Source: DASPHG01 sp963849605 (GTDB lineage: Bacteria > Actinomycetota > Thermoleophilia > Solirubrobacterales > Thermoleophilaceae). Taken from it: 64,000 nucleotides of DNA. This document shows positions 57,337 to 64,000 of the stretch, piece by piece. The notes under the pieces are model-generated. The model saw only the letters and a list, made by a program, of their open reading frames with translations, did no database searches and was not told the DNA's origin. Within the stretch, counting starts at the first letter, position 1, and each line of letters begins with the position of its first letter. The stretch covers positions 1,116,001 to 1,180,000 of the forward strand of contig CAWKHX010000015.1 of the NCBI GenBank assembly GCA_963849605.1. The letters are read 5' to 3'. The position numbers and the translations under genes were made by a program.

Positions 57337-58227
57337 TCAAGTCGATGCCGGGGGAAACAGGGTCCAGCGTTCCGAAACAAACGGTTGGCTCGCTGAGCGC
57401 ACCGGTGCGGCGAGTCCGAACGCTTTCCCGGCGTCTTCGTAGATGGCACGCACGAGCGCCTCGGCGCCTGCGCCGGGCCCGACGGAGAGTTCCGCCGCGG
57501 CGTCGAGGAGTTGCTCTTGGGTCAGCGCGAGGGCCGTTCTACCGGTCGCCGGGATCGCCGAGAGGGCGACGGGCCGGCCGTCCAGGCAGAACGCGCCGAA
57601 CCGAGAGACGAAGGCGAGGGCCCCATCCAGGCTCAGCTCTGTCTCGTCGGCGTCGAACTTCGTCTCCAGCCACCCAAGGCGATATGTCAGCTCCGACCAA
57701 GCGAGCTGCGGGAACTGCACCGGAGTGACCGCGAGGACTGCGGCGCGGACCGCCGTCCCGGGGCTCGGGAACAGCGTCGCCGGCATTGAGCCGTAAAGCG
57801 TCGGCTGCGCGGCGGCACCCACATCGAAGTCGTTGAGGTCGCCTGCTAGGACGAGCGCCGTTCGGTCTTCAGGGTCTGCGAAGTGCGCGAACTTCTGGGT
57901 GAGCGTGTCCGGGGATCCGTTCGACCCAAAGGCGAGCACACGCACGCGCGGGTTGTTCCCGCTCGAGGAGCCGAGGAACCGCTCGATGACCGAGTCGCGC
58001 TCTTCGGGTGCGAAGTCCTCGAGTTGTCGGACGGCGCCGTCAGTCAGCACGTATGAGCCCGCGGGTCGCGACCATGGGTACCCGAGCGCGCGCTGCAGCA
58101 CTTCCGGCTCGAAGGTTCGCGCCGGTACCTGGCTGAGGATCGAGGCAGCGGTCGCGATGAGCTCCTCGTCGCCCGTCGCCAGCCGGTCCAACAGTTCAGG
58201 CTCCGTGATCTCCGGCCACTTCGTCAC
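57337..58227 (-). CDS. uncharacterised protein with a gamma-glutamylcyclotransferase-like motif
   Basis: 296 residues from ATG 58227. The middle has VLAFGSNGSPDTLTQKFAHF, which resembles the YGSNLxxxxL substrate loop of gamma-glutamylcyclotransferase/AIG2-like proteins. ATLFPSPGTAVRAAVLAVTPVQF follows, in keeping with the small beta-barrel. The N-terminal 90 residues are helical and unmatched (LLDRLATGDEELIATAASIL), and the C-terminus is unassigned. The assignment rests on one motif. It lies in the repeat-bounded array, between R0 and R1, on the minus strand. Confidence 0.55.
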   Translation of the reverse strand: MTKWPEITEPELLDRLATGDEELIATAASILSQVPARTFEPEVLQRALGYPWSRPAGSYVLTDGAVRQLEDFAPEERDSVIERFLGSSSGNNPRVRVLAFGSNGSPDTLTQKFAHFADPEDRTALVLAGDLNDFDVGAAAQPTLYGSMPATLFPSPGTAVRAAVLAVTPVQFPQLAWSELTYRLGWLETKFDADETELSLDGALAFVSRFGAFCLDGRPVALSAIPATGRTALALTQEQLLDAAAELSVGPGAGAEALVRAIYEDAGKAFGLAAPVRSASQPFVSERWTLFPPAST

Positions 58228-58260
58228 GATCCGATCCTAAGCGGACCCTTACGCGGGGCT

Positions 58261-58307
58261 CGAGGGTTCGATCACCGTCCCACTAAGTCCATTGCTTGGT
58301 TGCTTGC
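58261..58307 (+). repeat. R1: ssrA-3'-end-like repeat
   Basis: GGGTTCGAT at 58264-58272, then CACCGTCCCAC, TCCATTG (58288-58294) and TTGGTTGCTTG. It is the copy closest to R0 in its second half. It lies between the start of the minus-strand GGCT-like gene and the plus-strand array gene at 58330. Confidence 0.7.
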
Positions 58308-58329
58308 GCTGGCGAGATACTGGACCAGC

Positions 58330-58731
58330 GTGTCGCACGACAACGTCAAGAATCTGCGGAAAGCGATCGACGATTTCAACCGTCGGCATTTCGACGACGC
58401 GCTCGCCCTCATGCGGGACGACGCGACGTGGGAGCCGTTCTTGTCCCGTGCTGAAACGTCCTTGCTGCGAGGGACGGAACAGATTCGCGCTGCTTGGGAA
58501 AGTCAAGTCGCCGCGGTGGACCTTCGCGCAGAACCGGAGGAATTCATTCCGGTCGGCCGCGACAAGGTCGTTGTGCCCATGCGGTTGGCCGCGCACGGCA
58601 GTCGCAGCGATATGTCGCTGACAGCCTCAGTTGTATGGGTTTGGACCTTTGACGACGACGGCCTTAGCACGGGTGTGGAGGCATTCGAGGGCCGCGAGGA
58701 CGCTCTCAGAGCAGCTGGCGAAAAAGAGTAG
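58330..58731 (+). CDS. NTF2/SnoaL-like protein, array member 2
   Basis: 133 residues from GTG 58330 (VSHDNVKNLRKAIDDFNRRHFDDALALMRDDATWEPF), just after R1. NTF2-like fold: N-terminal helices, then TSLLRGTEQIRAAWESQ, EEFIPVGRDKVVVPMRLAAHG and SLTASVVWVWTFDDDGLSTGVEAFEGREDAL. It shares only the fold pattern with the neighbouring members, so they are not recent copies of each other. An in-frame start at 58300 would lie inside R1. Confidence 0.75.
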   Translation: MSHDNVKNLRKAIDDFNRRHFDDALALMRDDATWEPFLSRAETSLLRGTEQIRAAWESQVAAVDLRAEPEEFIPVGRDKVVVPMRLAAHGSRSDMSLTASVVWVWTFDDDGLSTGVEAFEGREDALRAAGEKE

Positions 58732-58744
58732 ACGCGAAGTCCTC

Positions 58745-58810
58745 AACCCTCGTCGGCGACTCGAGGGTTCGATAACCGTCCCACCAAATCCATCAAATAC
58801 TGTTTGCTTC
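58745..58810 (+). repeat. R2: repeat preceded by a hairpin
   Basis: AACCCTCG (58745-58752) and CGAGGGTT (58762-58769) form an 8-bp inverted repeat whose right arm runs into GGGTTCGAT (58765-58773), AACCGTCCCAC, TCCAT and TTTGCTTC. It lies 13 bp after the array gene 2 stop and ends 30 bp before the next start. Confidence 0.75.
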
Positions 58811-58839
58811 ACCGATGCTGTCGCACGTATTGTCGTGCG

Positions 58840-59274
58840 ATGTCCGCGGAGAACATCGAGATCGTCCGTCGCAGCATCGAAGCGACGGCGCGCGGCGACA
58901 TCGAGGCCGCTGCCGCCGATCACCACCCGGACATCGAGATCGACGACAACGACCTGTTCGATGCCGGCGTCTACCAGGGCCATGCTGCATACCTGCGCTG
59001 GCTCGCGCAATGGAATGAGAGCTTCGCGACTTGGCGCATCGAAGATCTCAAGCTCGTGGCGACGCCGGGAGACCAGGTCGTCGCGACGTTCGTAATGGTT
59101 GTCACGGGGAGTGGCAGCGGCATCGAGATAAAGCGGGCCGATGCGCTGGTTTGCCGCCTATCTGACGGAAAGATCGTGAAGATGGGCTACTACAACGATC
59201 AGGAGCAGGCTCTCACTGCCGTCGGACTGGACGGTCAGGCCGTGGCTCGGCAGGAACCCTCGGGCCCGCATTGA
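58840..59274 (+). CDS. NTF2/SnoaL-like protein, array member 3
   Basis: 144 residues from ATG 58840 (MSAENIEIVRRSIEATARGDIEAAAADHHPDIEIDDND). Typical SnoaL-like layout: GVYQGHAAYLRWLAQWNESFATW, LKLVATPGDQVVATFVMVVTGSGSGIEIKRADALVCRLSDGKIVKMGYYNDQEQAL. It is the closest to array member 1 in its first 20 residues. The stop TGA (59272-59274) is part of repeat R3, so the end of the reading frame is set by the repeat. Confidence 0.82.
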   Translation: MSAENIEIVRRSIEATARGDIEAAAADHHPDIEIDDNDLFDAGVYQGHAAYLRWLAQWNESFATWRIEDLKLVATPGDQVVATFVMVVTGSGSGIEIKRADALVCRLSDGKIVKMGYYNDQEQALTAVGLDGQAVARQEPSGPH

Positions 59275-59320
59275 GGGTTCGATAACCGTCCCACTAGTTC
59301 CATTGGCGCTCGCTTGCTTG
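59255..59320 (+). repeat. R3: repeat preceded by a hairpin
   Basis: AACCCTC (59255-59261) pairs with GAGGGTT (59273-59279). GGGTTCGAT (59275-59283), AACCGTCCCACTAGT and TCCATTG follow, then GCTCGC-TTGCTT-GCGAGC, a further small hairpin. The repeat contains the stop codon of the gene before it. Confidence 0.75.
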
Positions 59321-59338
59321 CGAGCGTACGCTGCACAT

Positions 59339-59770
59339 ATGGCCCGGCCCGTCTCGCCCGAGATGCTCCGGAGGGTGCAAGAGGTGTTCGAGTGCTGGAA
59401 CGGCGGCGACTTCACGGAGATGCTGGCCATGTGGGCGGACGATGGGAGCTTTGACGTATCCGCGGTCTTTACGGATATCGCGCCGGCTCGAGGGCACGCC
59501 GAGGTCCTGCGGTCCTGGGGCGAGCTCCACGACGCGTTGGACGGGCTGAGGATGGACCCGGTCGAGGTCTTCTCGTTCGGATCAGGGCGATACGTCGTCG
59601 ATATGCGGCTTTGGGGAGAGGGCAGGCTCAGTGGCGCGGAGGTCGACAGGCGCTACGGCTACCTCTGCGAGTTTCGGCGGGAGGACGGGAAGTGCGCCCG
59701 AAGCAAGTTGCTCCCGGACGTGGCGTCAGCGCTGGCGATCGCTGATGAGCCTGCGGCGGCTGCTAGCTGA
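59339..59770 (+). CDS. NTF2/SnoaL-like protein, array member 4
   Basis: 143 residues from ATG 59339. The helical start MLRRVQEVFECWNGGDFTEMLAMWADDGSFDVS, then ARGHAEVLRSWGELHDALDGLRMDPVEVFSFGSGRYVVDMRLWGEGRLSG and RRYGYLCEFRREDGKCARSKLLPD, fit the NTF2-like fold. Two cysteines and an acidic front edge distinguish it from the other members. It starts 19 bp after R3. No function is assignable beyond the fold. Confidence 0.78.
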   Translation: MARPVSPEMLRRVQEVFECWNGGDFTEMLAMWADDGSFDVSAVFTDIAPARGHAEVLRSWGELHDALDGLRMDPVEVFSFGSGRYVVDMRLWGEGRLSGAEVDRRYGYLCEFRREDGKCARSKLLPDVASALAIADEPAAAAS

Positions 59771-59782
59771 GGAGAGTTGCTC

Positions 59783-59850
59783 AACCCTCGTTACGAACTC
59801 GAGGGCTCGACAACCGTCCCACCAGGTCCATCGAATACTTGCTTGCTTCG
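59783..59850 (+). repeat. R4: repeat preceded by a hairpin
   Basis: AACCCTCG (59783-59790) faces CGAGGGCT (59800-59807). GGGCTCGAC (59803-59811), AACCGTCCCACCAGG, TCCAT and TTGCTTGCTTCG follow. It has two changes from the R2 core and lies 12 bp after the stop of array member 4. Confidence 0.75.
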
Positions 59851-59877
59851 CGGCCCGGCGTGAGGCAGGATGCCCGC

Positions 59878-60531
59878 GTGTCGGAGCCCGATTCGCCAGT
59901 CCGCGTCCTTTCGCTTGTCAGCGACGAGGCAGTCCGAATCAGCGGGGGTCTCGAGTGGGTGCCCGTGCGGCGCCGTCTCGGCATCCGGGGCTTCGGTACC
60001 AACGCGTTTCGCGCCGCGCGTGCTGGTGATTCGGTGATCGAGGAGCACGTCGAGTCGCCTGGGCAGCAGGAGTTGTACGTCGTCCTCCGAGGCCACGCTC
60101 GCTTCACGGTGGACGGTCAAGACATCGATGCTCCTATCGGTAGCGCAGTTTTCGTGGAGCGACCCGAGGTTCGCCGGAGCGCCACGGCGGCTGCGGACGA
60201 CACGGTCGTGTTGGCAGTGGGTGGCTGGCCGGACCGCCCCTATCACCCGCTCCCGTGGGAGCCGATCTACCTTGCACAGGAGGCGATGCGCGAGGGGGAG
60301 TGGGCCGAAGCGGCCGCGACCTTGGAACGAGAAGCCGGAGAACACCGCGACAATGCGTTTCTTCGCTACCGCCTCGCGTGCTGCCACGCGCAGGCGGGCG
60401 CGCCTGAACGTGCGCTCGAAGAGCTGCGTGGGGCTATCGAGGCGAATTCGGAGATGCGCGAACGCGCTACGACAGATCCCCAGCTCGAGCCGCTACGGCA
60501 GCACGCTGGGTGGTCCGTCGCGGTCGGCTGA
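59878..60531 (+). CDS. cupin protein with a TPR-like C-terminus
   Basis: 217 residues from GTG 59878; 59839 is in frame but lies inside R4. The cupin barrel spans about 25-115: SVIEEHVESPGQQELYVVLRGHARFTVDGQDIDAPIGSAVFVERPEVRRSATAA. The first cupin His is HVES rather than GxxxxHxH, so metal binding is uncertain. Residues 130-215 form a helical repeat: EAMREGEWAEAAATLEREAGEHRDNAFLRYRLACCHAQAGAPERALEELRGAIEANS. Similar cupin-TPR proteins are common and uncharacterised. It is the fourth plus-strand unit of the array. Confidence 0.8.
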   Translation: MSEPDSPVRVLSLVSDEAVRISGGLEWVPVRRRLGIRGFGTNAFRAARAGDSVIEEHVESPGQQELYVVLRGHARFTVDGQDIDAPIGSAVFVERPEVRRSATAAADDTVVLAVGGWPDRPYHPLPWEPIYLAQEAMREGEWAEAAATLEREAGEHRDNAFLRYRLACCHAQAGAPERALEELRGAIEANSEMRERATTDPQLEPLRQHAGWSVAVG

Positions 60532-60544
60532 CTCGTCGCCCGCC

Positions 60545-60590
60545 CGAGGGTTCGATAACCGCCCCACTAGTTCCATTGCTTGGTTGCTTG
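60545..60590 (+). repeat. R5: ssrA-3'-end-like repeat
   Basis: GGGTTCGAT (60548-60556), AACCGCCCCACTAGT, TCCATTG and TTGGTTGCTTGC. The second half is identical to R1 in its last part, and the CTAGTTCCATTG part matches R3. No upstream AACCCTCG arm is present. It begins 13 bp after the cupin gene stop. Confidence 0.75.
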
Positions 60591-60733
60591 CCCGTCCGCG
60601 CGCTGAGCTGACGGCCGCTACACGGCCTGCGCAGTCAGTTCAGCGAAGGCGGCGACGGCTTCACTGGGATCGGTGGAGTCCGCGACCGGCGACGGCGGGG
60701 CGGCGCACCCGGCCACCGGTCGTTGGCAATCCC

Positions 60734-60982
60734 TTAGGAGAGTCCGTCGACGGTCATCTCGAAGTACTCGTTCTCGCTGAACGGGCCCACCACAGACTCG
60801 ACGAGATCGCGCACCGCATCGACCGACGGACCCTCCCAGATGCAAATGCCGACGCCGTGATCGTGGGTAGCGGCGTGGATCGGGAGTGAGAACCCATCCG
60901 GCAAGCCAGCGGCGATCGCTTCGTCCTCGGCCTTCGTGAATCCTTCCGGATCGGACACACGGTGGATGACGCTGACGTACAT
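60734..60982 (-). CDS. small uncharacterised alpha/beta protein
   Basis: 82 residues from ATG 60982, with GGAGC upstream on its strand. MYVSVIHRVSDPEGFTKAEDEAIAAGLPDGFSLPIHAATHDHGVGICIWEGPSVDAVRDLVESVVGPFSENEYFEM shows a beta-alpha-beta order like dimeric ferredoxin-like proteins (DUF4242/YCII size class). I do not recognise the exact family. It sits in the R5-R6 interval. About 140 bp between its end and R5 hold no convincing gene. Confidence 0.65.
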   Translation of the reverse strand: MYVSVIHRVSDPEGFTKAEDEAIAAGLPDGFSLPIHAATHDHGVGICIWEGPSVDAVRDLVESVVGPFSENEYFEMTVDGLS

Positions 60983-61064
60983 GACGGGGCTCCTTTGTGA
61001 GAAATCTGCCGCTGCGTAACCAACCTATCTCAATCAGTTCGTGGTTCTCACGCGACGCTGCCTA

Positions 61065-61159
61065 GGCGGAGCGCGAAGCAGCAAGGACGCCGCGCACCAC
61101 TGCCAATGGTGGTGGTCGGGTCGCTCCTCGGCTGGGGTTCGAGTCCCCCGCGCTCCGCC
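61065..61159 (+). tRNA. tRNA-like sequence with anticodon GCC, probably degenerate
   Basis: GGCGGAGCGC pairs over 10 bp with GCGCTCCGCC, longer than the normal 7-bp acceptor stem. A 5-bp stem CACCA/TGGTG encloses the 7-base loop CTGCCAA, whose centre GCC would read glycine codons. The T arm is GGGG-TTCGAGT-CCCC. The D arm is weak (GCG/CGC around AAGCAGCAAGGA), and the variable region is about 20 nt, as in class II tRNAs, which is unusual for glycine. No CCA is encoded. It may be a mobile-element tRNA, a remnant or a tRNA-mimicking site. Confidence 0.4.
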
Positions 61160-61200
61160 GCTCGCCGGCGTACCATCCGTTCCTTGCCGTGCCGTCGAGC

Positions 61201-61617
61201 TCAGCCGTCTTGGTCGAACGCGGCACGTGCTTTCGCGACGTCGTAGTGCCACTCGATTCTGAGAATCCGTCCATCGCGGAACGTGTAGATCGATCCCACC
61301 GGCGGTCCCACGACCTCTGCGCCGCTTGCCTCGCCCTTCACGTGCACCCGTCCTTGAACGAAGACGCGGTCGCCGCGCTGCTCGAGCTGATCTAGTTCGA
61401 CGGTGGCGCCGGCACCGGCACCGGACACGAAGTTCTCGATCGCAATCCGCATCCCCGCGATGCCCTTCCGAGTACCTCCCTCGATCGCATCAGCCGGGTT
61501 CACAAACTCAATCTCGGGATCCATGAACTGCTCGAACTCCGCCATGACGCCGTCCACGGAGTCGGCCTGGTTCATGACCTCACCGAAACAGCGCACTATG
61601 GCCTCGTTGCTAGTCAC
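61201..61617 (-). CDS. NTF2/SnoaL-like protein, array member 5
   Basis: 138 residues from GTG 61617. TSNEAIVRCFGEVMNQADSVDGVMAEFEQFMDPEIEFVNPADAIEGG gives the helical front. GIAGMRIAIENFVSGAGAGATVELDQLEQRGDRVFVQGRVHVKGEASGAEVVGPPVGSIYTFRDGRILRIEWHYD is the curved sheet with the conserved WxYD-like end of SnoaL-like proteins. Its start lies directly after the DUF899 remnant's stop (61618), so it probably uses the promoter of that truncated gene. Confidence 0.82.
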   Translation of the reverse strand: MTSNEAIVRCFGEVMNQADSVDGVMAEFEQFMDPEIEFVNPADAIEGGTRKGIAGMRIAIENFVSGAGAGATVELDQLEQRGDRVFVQGRVHVKGEASGAEVVGPPVGSIYTFRDGRILRIEWHYDVAKARAAFDQDG

Positions 61618-61791
61618 TCAGCCGAGTATGGCTCGTCCCGGGCTCACGGGGTTCGATAGCCGTCCCAGCGGGAGCTCGCGTCGCTTCCTCTTTATTTCCT
61701 CGTTTCGCTCCGCCTGCTCGGCCTCGAGCTTCGCCAGCGCGTCCCGCGCCGCTCGCCAGTCCTCGCGTGTGCCTATCGCGTGCTCAGGCAT
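61618..61791 (-). pseudogene. truncated DUF899 (thioredoxin-like) gene cut at repeat R6
   Basis: From ATG 61791, with a strong GGAGG site 6 bp before it, 57 codons are open: MPEHAIGTREDWRAARDAL, KLEAEQAERNEEIKRKRRELP. This is the start of the DUF899 family, whose members normally run to about 220-250 residues. After RRELPLG the sequence enters R6 (RLSNPVSPG read on this strand) and stops at 61618. The rest of the gene is missing, so recombination at R6 removed it. The remaining promoter and ribosome site now stand upstream of array member 5. Confidence 0.7.
61645..61670 (+). repeat. R6: last, shortened repeat at the array border
   Basis: GGGTTCGAT (61649-61657) and AGCCGTCCC (61658-61666) match the R1-R5 core. 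After GTCCC the similarity stops and DUF899 coding sequence (minus strand) begins, marking a recombination junction. Confidence 0.65.
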
Positions 61792-61910
61792 TTATCGCCT
61801 CCATTTTTTTGACGCTCCCACGATAGGACCCGGGGCGTCGCGGAAACTCATCGCTTGACTCCGTCGGCCCGCCGCGTAGAGAATCGGCGCACCCAAGCGA
61901 GGAGGGCTAC

Positions 61911-62513
61911 ATGAGCTGGAAGGTCGAGGGCCAGTACTTCGAGAACTGCTCCTGCGATGTGCCTTGCCCCTGCACGGTGTCACTCGACCTGGGAGCGGAT
62001 CAGGACCGCTGCAATGCATTCCTCGTATTCCAGGTGGAGTCAGGCGAGGTCGATGGCGTCGACGTGAGCGGCTTGACGGTCGCCGCGATCGCGGACACGC
62101 CGAAGGTGATGACCGACGGCAACTGGCGCCTGGGGGTGCTGATCGACGATCGCGCGTCGGACGAGCAGGCGGAGAAGCTCGCGGCGGTCTTCGGCGGCCA
62201 GCTCGGTGGGCCGATGGAGGCGCTTGGGCCGCTCATCGGCGAGCAGCTGGGCGTGGAGCGCGTTCCGATGGAGGTGTCACACGACAACGGCACGCACCGG
62301 ATCAAGGTGGGCGACGGGGAGATCGAGGTCCAGGAGATCGTGCCGTTCGGCAAGGAGGACGGTCAGCCGGTGCGCCTCTCCGGCATCTTCCATCCGGCCG
62401 GCGACGACTTCGCGGTGGCGCGCGCGACGAAGTCCCAAGTGAGTGCCTTCGGGATGGAGCACGCGTTCGAGGGCAAGTCCGCGTTCGCCAGCCCCTTCGC
62501 CTGGGCGGCATAG
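61911..62513 (+). CDS. DUF1326 family protein
   Basis: 200 residues from ATG 61911 with GAGGAGGG upstream. The family signature is WKVEGQYFENCSCDVPCPC, a five-cysteine-rich front. DGNWRLGVLIDDRASDEQAEKL and AVFGGQLGGPMEALGPLIGEQLG follow. DUF1326 proteins are commonly encoded next to DUF2182 membrane proteins, as here; the pair has no established function, though the cysteines suggest metal or redox chemistry. First gene of the normal chromosome after the array. Confidence 0.88.
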   Translation: MSWKVEGQYFENCSCDVPCPCTVSLDLGADQDRCNAFLVFQVESGEVDGVDVSGLTVAAIADTPKVMTDGNWRLGVLIDDRASDEQAEKLAAVFGGQLGGPMEALGPLIGEQLGVERVPMEVSHDNGTHRIKVGDGEIEVQEIVPFGKEDGQPVRLSGIFHPAGDDFAVARATKSQVSAFGMEHAFEGKSAFASPFAWAA

Positions 62514-62585
62514 CTGGAAGCGAGCGGACTGAGGACGCGGTCGTTCGAGCCGCGGCTGGAGCGGGCTCAGTTCGCCCTGATCGCC

Positions 62586-63359
62586 GTGCTGCTCGCGCTC
62601 GCGGTCGTGGCCTGGGGGATTACCGACGACCGGATGAGCGGCATGGAGGCTGCTCCGGGGGCAGAGCTTGGAAGCCTCGGCTTCTACGTCTCGGTCTGGG
62701 TCGTGATGATGGCGGCCATGATGTTCCCGTCGGTCAGCCCGACGGTGGTCATCTACAACCGTTTGCGGGCCGGCCACCTGGAGCGCGGACGGGGTGCGCC
62801 CGCCGACGCGACGATTCTGTTCGTGGCGGGTTACCTACTGGTGTGGACGGCGGCCGGTCTCGTGGCTTACGGCGGGTTTGAGCTCGTTCGCCATGCGGAC
62901 CCGGGATTCCTGGCCTGGGACGAAGCCGGGCGCTACGTAACCGGTGGTGTGATCGTCGCGGCGGCCGTGTATCAGGTGACGCCGTTCAAGCGCGCCTGCC
63001 TCGTCAAGTGCCGCAGCCCGCTGATGTTTCTCGCGGAGCGCTGGCGCCACGGTCGCGCGGGCGGGCTGGAGCTTGGCGTTCGGCACGGCGCATGGTGCCT
63101 GGGGTGTTGCTGGGCGCTGATGGCGGCGCTGTTCGCGGTGGGAATGATGAGCCTGGGTTGGATGGCTCTGATTGCGGCATTCATCGCCGCCGAGAAGCTC
63201 CTCCCATGGCCGACCGCCGCGCGCAGGGGCGTGGCGATCCTGTTGCTCGCGCTCGGGCTGAGTGTGGCTTTCGTGCCGTCCGACGTGCCTGGGTTCAGCG
63301 AGCCCCGAGGCATGATGGACGACGGTAGCTCGGGTTCTGGCATGGAGATGATGCCCTAA
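62586..63359 (+). CDS. DUF2182 family membrane protein
   Basis: 257 residues from GTG 62586. The open frame reaches further upstream (SFEPRLERAQFALIAV) without an ATG, GTG or TTG, so the first helix may start earlier from a non-standard codon. About six helices are present. Family signatures are VSVWVVMMAAMMFPSVSPTVVIYNRL (Met-rich), YQVTPFKRACLVKCRSPLMFL and GVRHGAWCLGCCWALMAALFAVG. The Met/Cys/His-rich helices are reminiscent of copper-handling proteins, which is inference. The C-terminus is again Met-rich (SGMEMMP). Operon partner of DUF1326. Confidence 0.88.
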   Translation: MLLALAVVAWGITDDRMSGMEAAPGAELGSLGFYVSVWVVMMAAMMFPSVSPTVVIYNRLRAGHLERGRGAPADATILFVAGYLLVWTAAGLVAYGGFELVRHADPGFLAWDEAGRYVTGGVIVAAAVYQVTPFKRACLVKCRSPLMFLAERWRHGRAGGLELGVRHGAWCLGCCWALMAALFAVGMMSLGWMALIAAFIAAEKLLPWPTAARRGVAILLLALGLSVAFVPSDVPGFSEPRGMMDDGSSGSGMEMMP

Positions 63360-63380
63360 GCACGAGCCTCGTTTCGGACA

Positions 63381-63932
<552 letters not shown>

Positions 63933-64000
63933 TGCGTAATGAGTACCACCGATCGCTAGGGGCGCGTTAGCCCGGAAACGGACGCGCTACTCCCGCAGCC

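Noticed and set aside
60593..60733. Possible small reverse gene with a lipobox-like VAGC
   Set aside because: The frame overlaps the better-supported 82-residue gene on the same strand and has no ribosome site; most likely non-coding filler or a gene remnant.
58261..61670. CRISPR array
   Set aside because: Repeats are imperfect and 500-1,100 bp apart with genes between them; no spacers of uniform length and no cas genes.

Overview
The window is a gene-dense, very GC-rich bacterial chromosome segment with frequent GTG and TTG starts, many 1-4 bp stop/start overlaps and little intergenic DNA. Gene content points to a high-GC actinobacterium: ftsEX-ctp-rnr-smpB-ssrA, a SecA with a zinc-binding SEC-C tail, a short HPF, CtaG, LCP and YfhO-like envelope proteins, and many small NTF2/SnoaL-like proteins beginning MSxENVEIVR. 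I infer class Thermoleophilia (Solirubrobacterales/Gaiellales type); this comes from gene content only and was not tested by phylogeny.

Layout. Bases 1-9100 encode surface-glycan and membrane glycosylation proteins: a methyltransferase, a GT2, two tandem YfhO-like proteins, a GT4-flippase fusion and an acyltransferase. Bases 10330-16628 are a forward run: M20 deacylase, LCP ligase, UDP-glucose dehydrogenase, sugar nucleotidyltransferase, SIS-type PGI/PMI and a DCC protein. Together they read as nucleotide-sugar supply plus attachment of polymer to the wall. Bases 16530-23185 carry a P450, a DUF3891 protein, a DNA alkyltransferase, a MerR-ahcY pair, a second aberrant AhcY-like gene and another sugar nucleotidyltransferase. 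Bases 23186-31346 hold wall proteins, ctaG, comF, hpf, secA and prfB; prfB keeps the programmed +1 frameshift. Bases 31357-43300 carry a broken acetyltransferase, secreted proteins, two subtilases, nadC and nadA. Bases 43248-46985 hold an unusual sigma factor with a predicted membrane segment and an acidic tail, a divergent acidic RTX-like exported protein, a Ser/Thr kinase and a RibD-like reductase. Bases 47095-53866 are one forward operon: ftsE, ftsX, ctp, rnr, smpB, a thioesterase and an enoyl-CoA hydratase. A reverse group follows: M50 protease, response regulator, and a sensor with no ATPase domain.

The most unusual part is 56246-61791. The tmRNA gene ssrA (encoded tag ADSHEFALAA) is followed by a row of small, mostly single-gene units. 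Between them lie direct repeats (R1-R6) that resemble the 3' end of ssrA and its flank (R0). Five units encode mutually divergent NTF2/SnoaL-like proteins, others a cupin protein, a GGCT-like protein and a tRNA-like sequence. The last repeat abuts a DUF899 gene cut to its first ~45 codons. I read this as an integron-like cassette array built from an ssrA attachment site, with no recombinase gene visible here. Ordinary chromosome (DUF1326-DUF2182, a DHFR-like reductase) resumes afterwards.

Several genes (YfhO module 1, the lytic transglycosylase, the GNAT, the FG-GAP subtilase) contain single-base frameshifts, some in G/C runs. These may be real pseudogenes or sequencing errors, and the window alone cannot decide.
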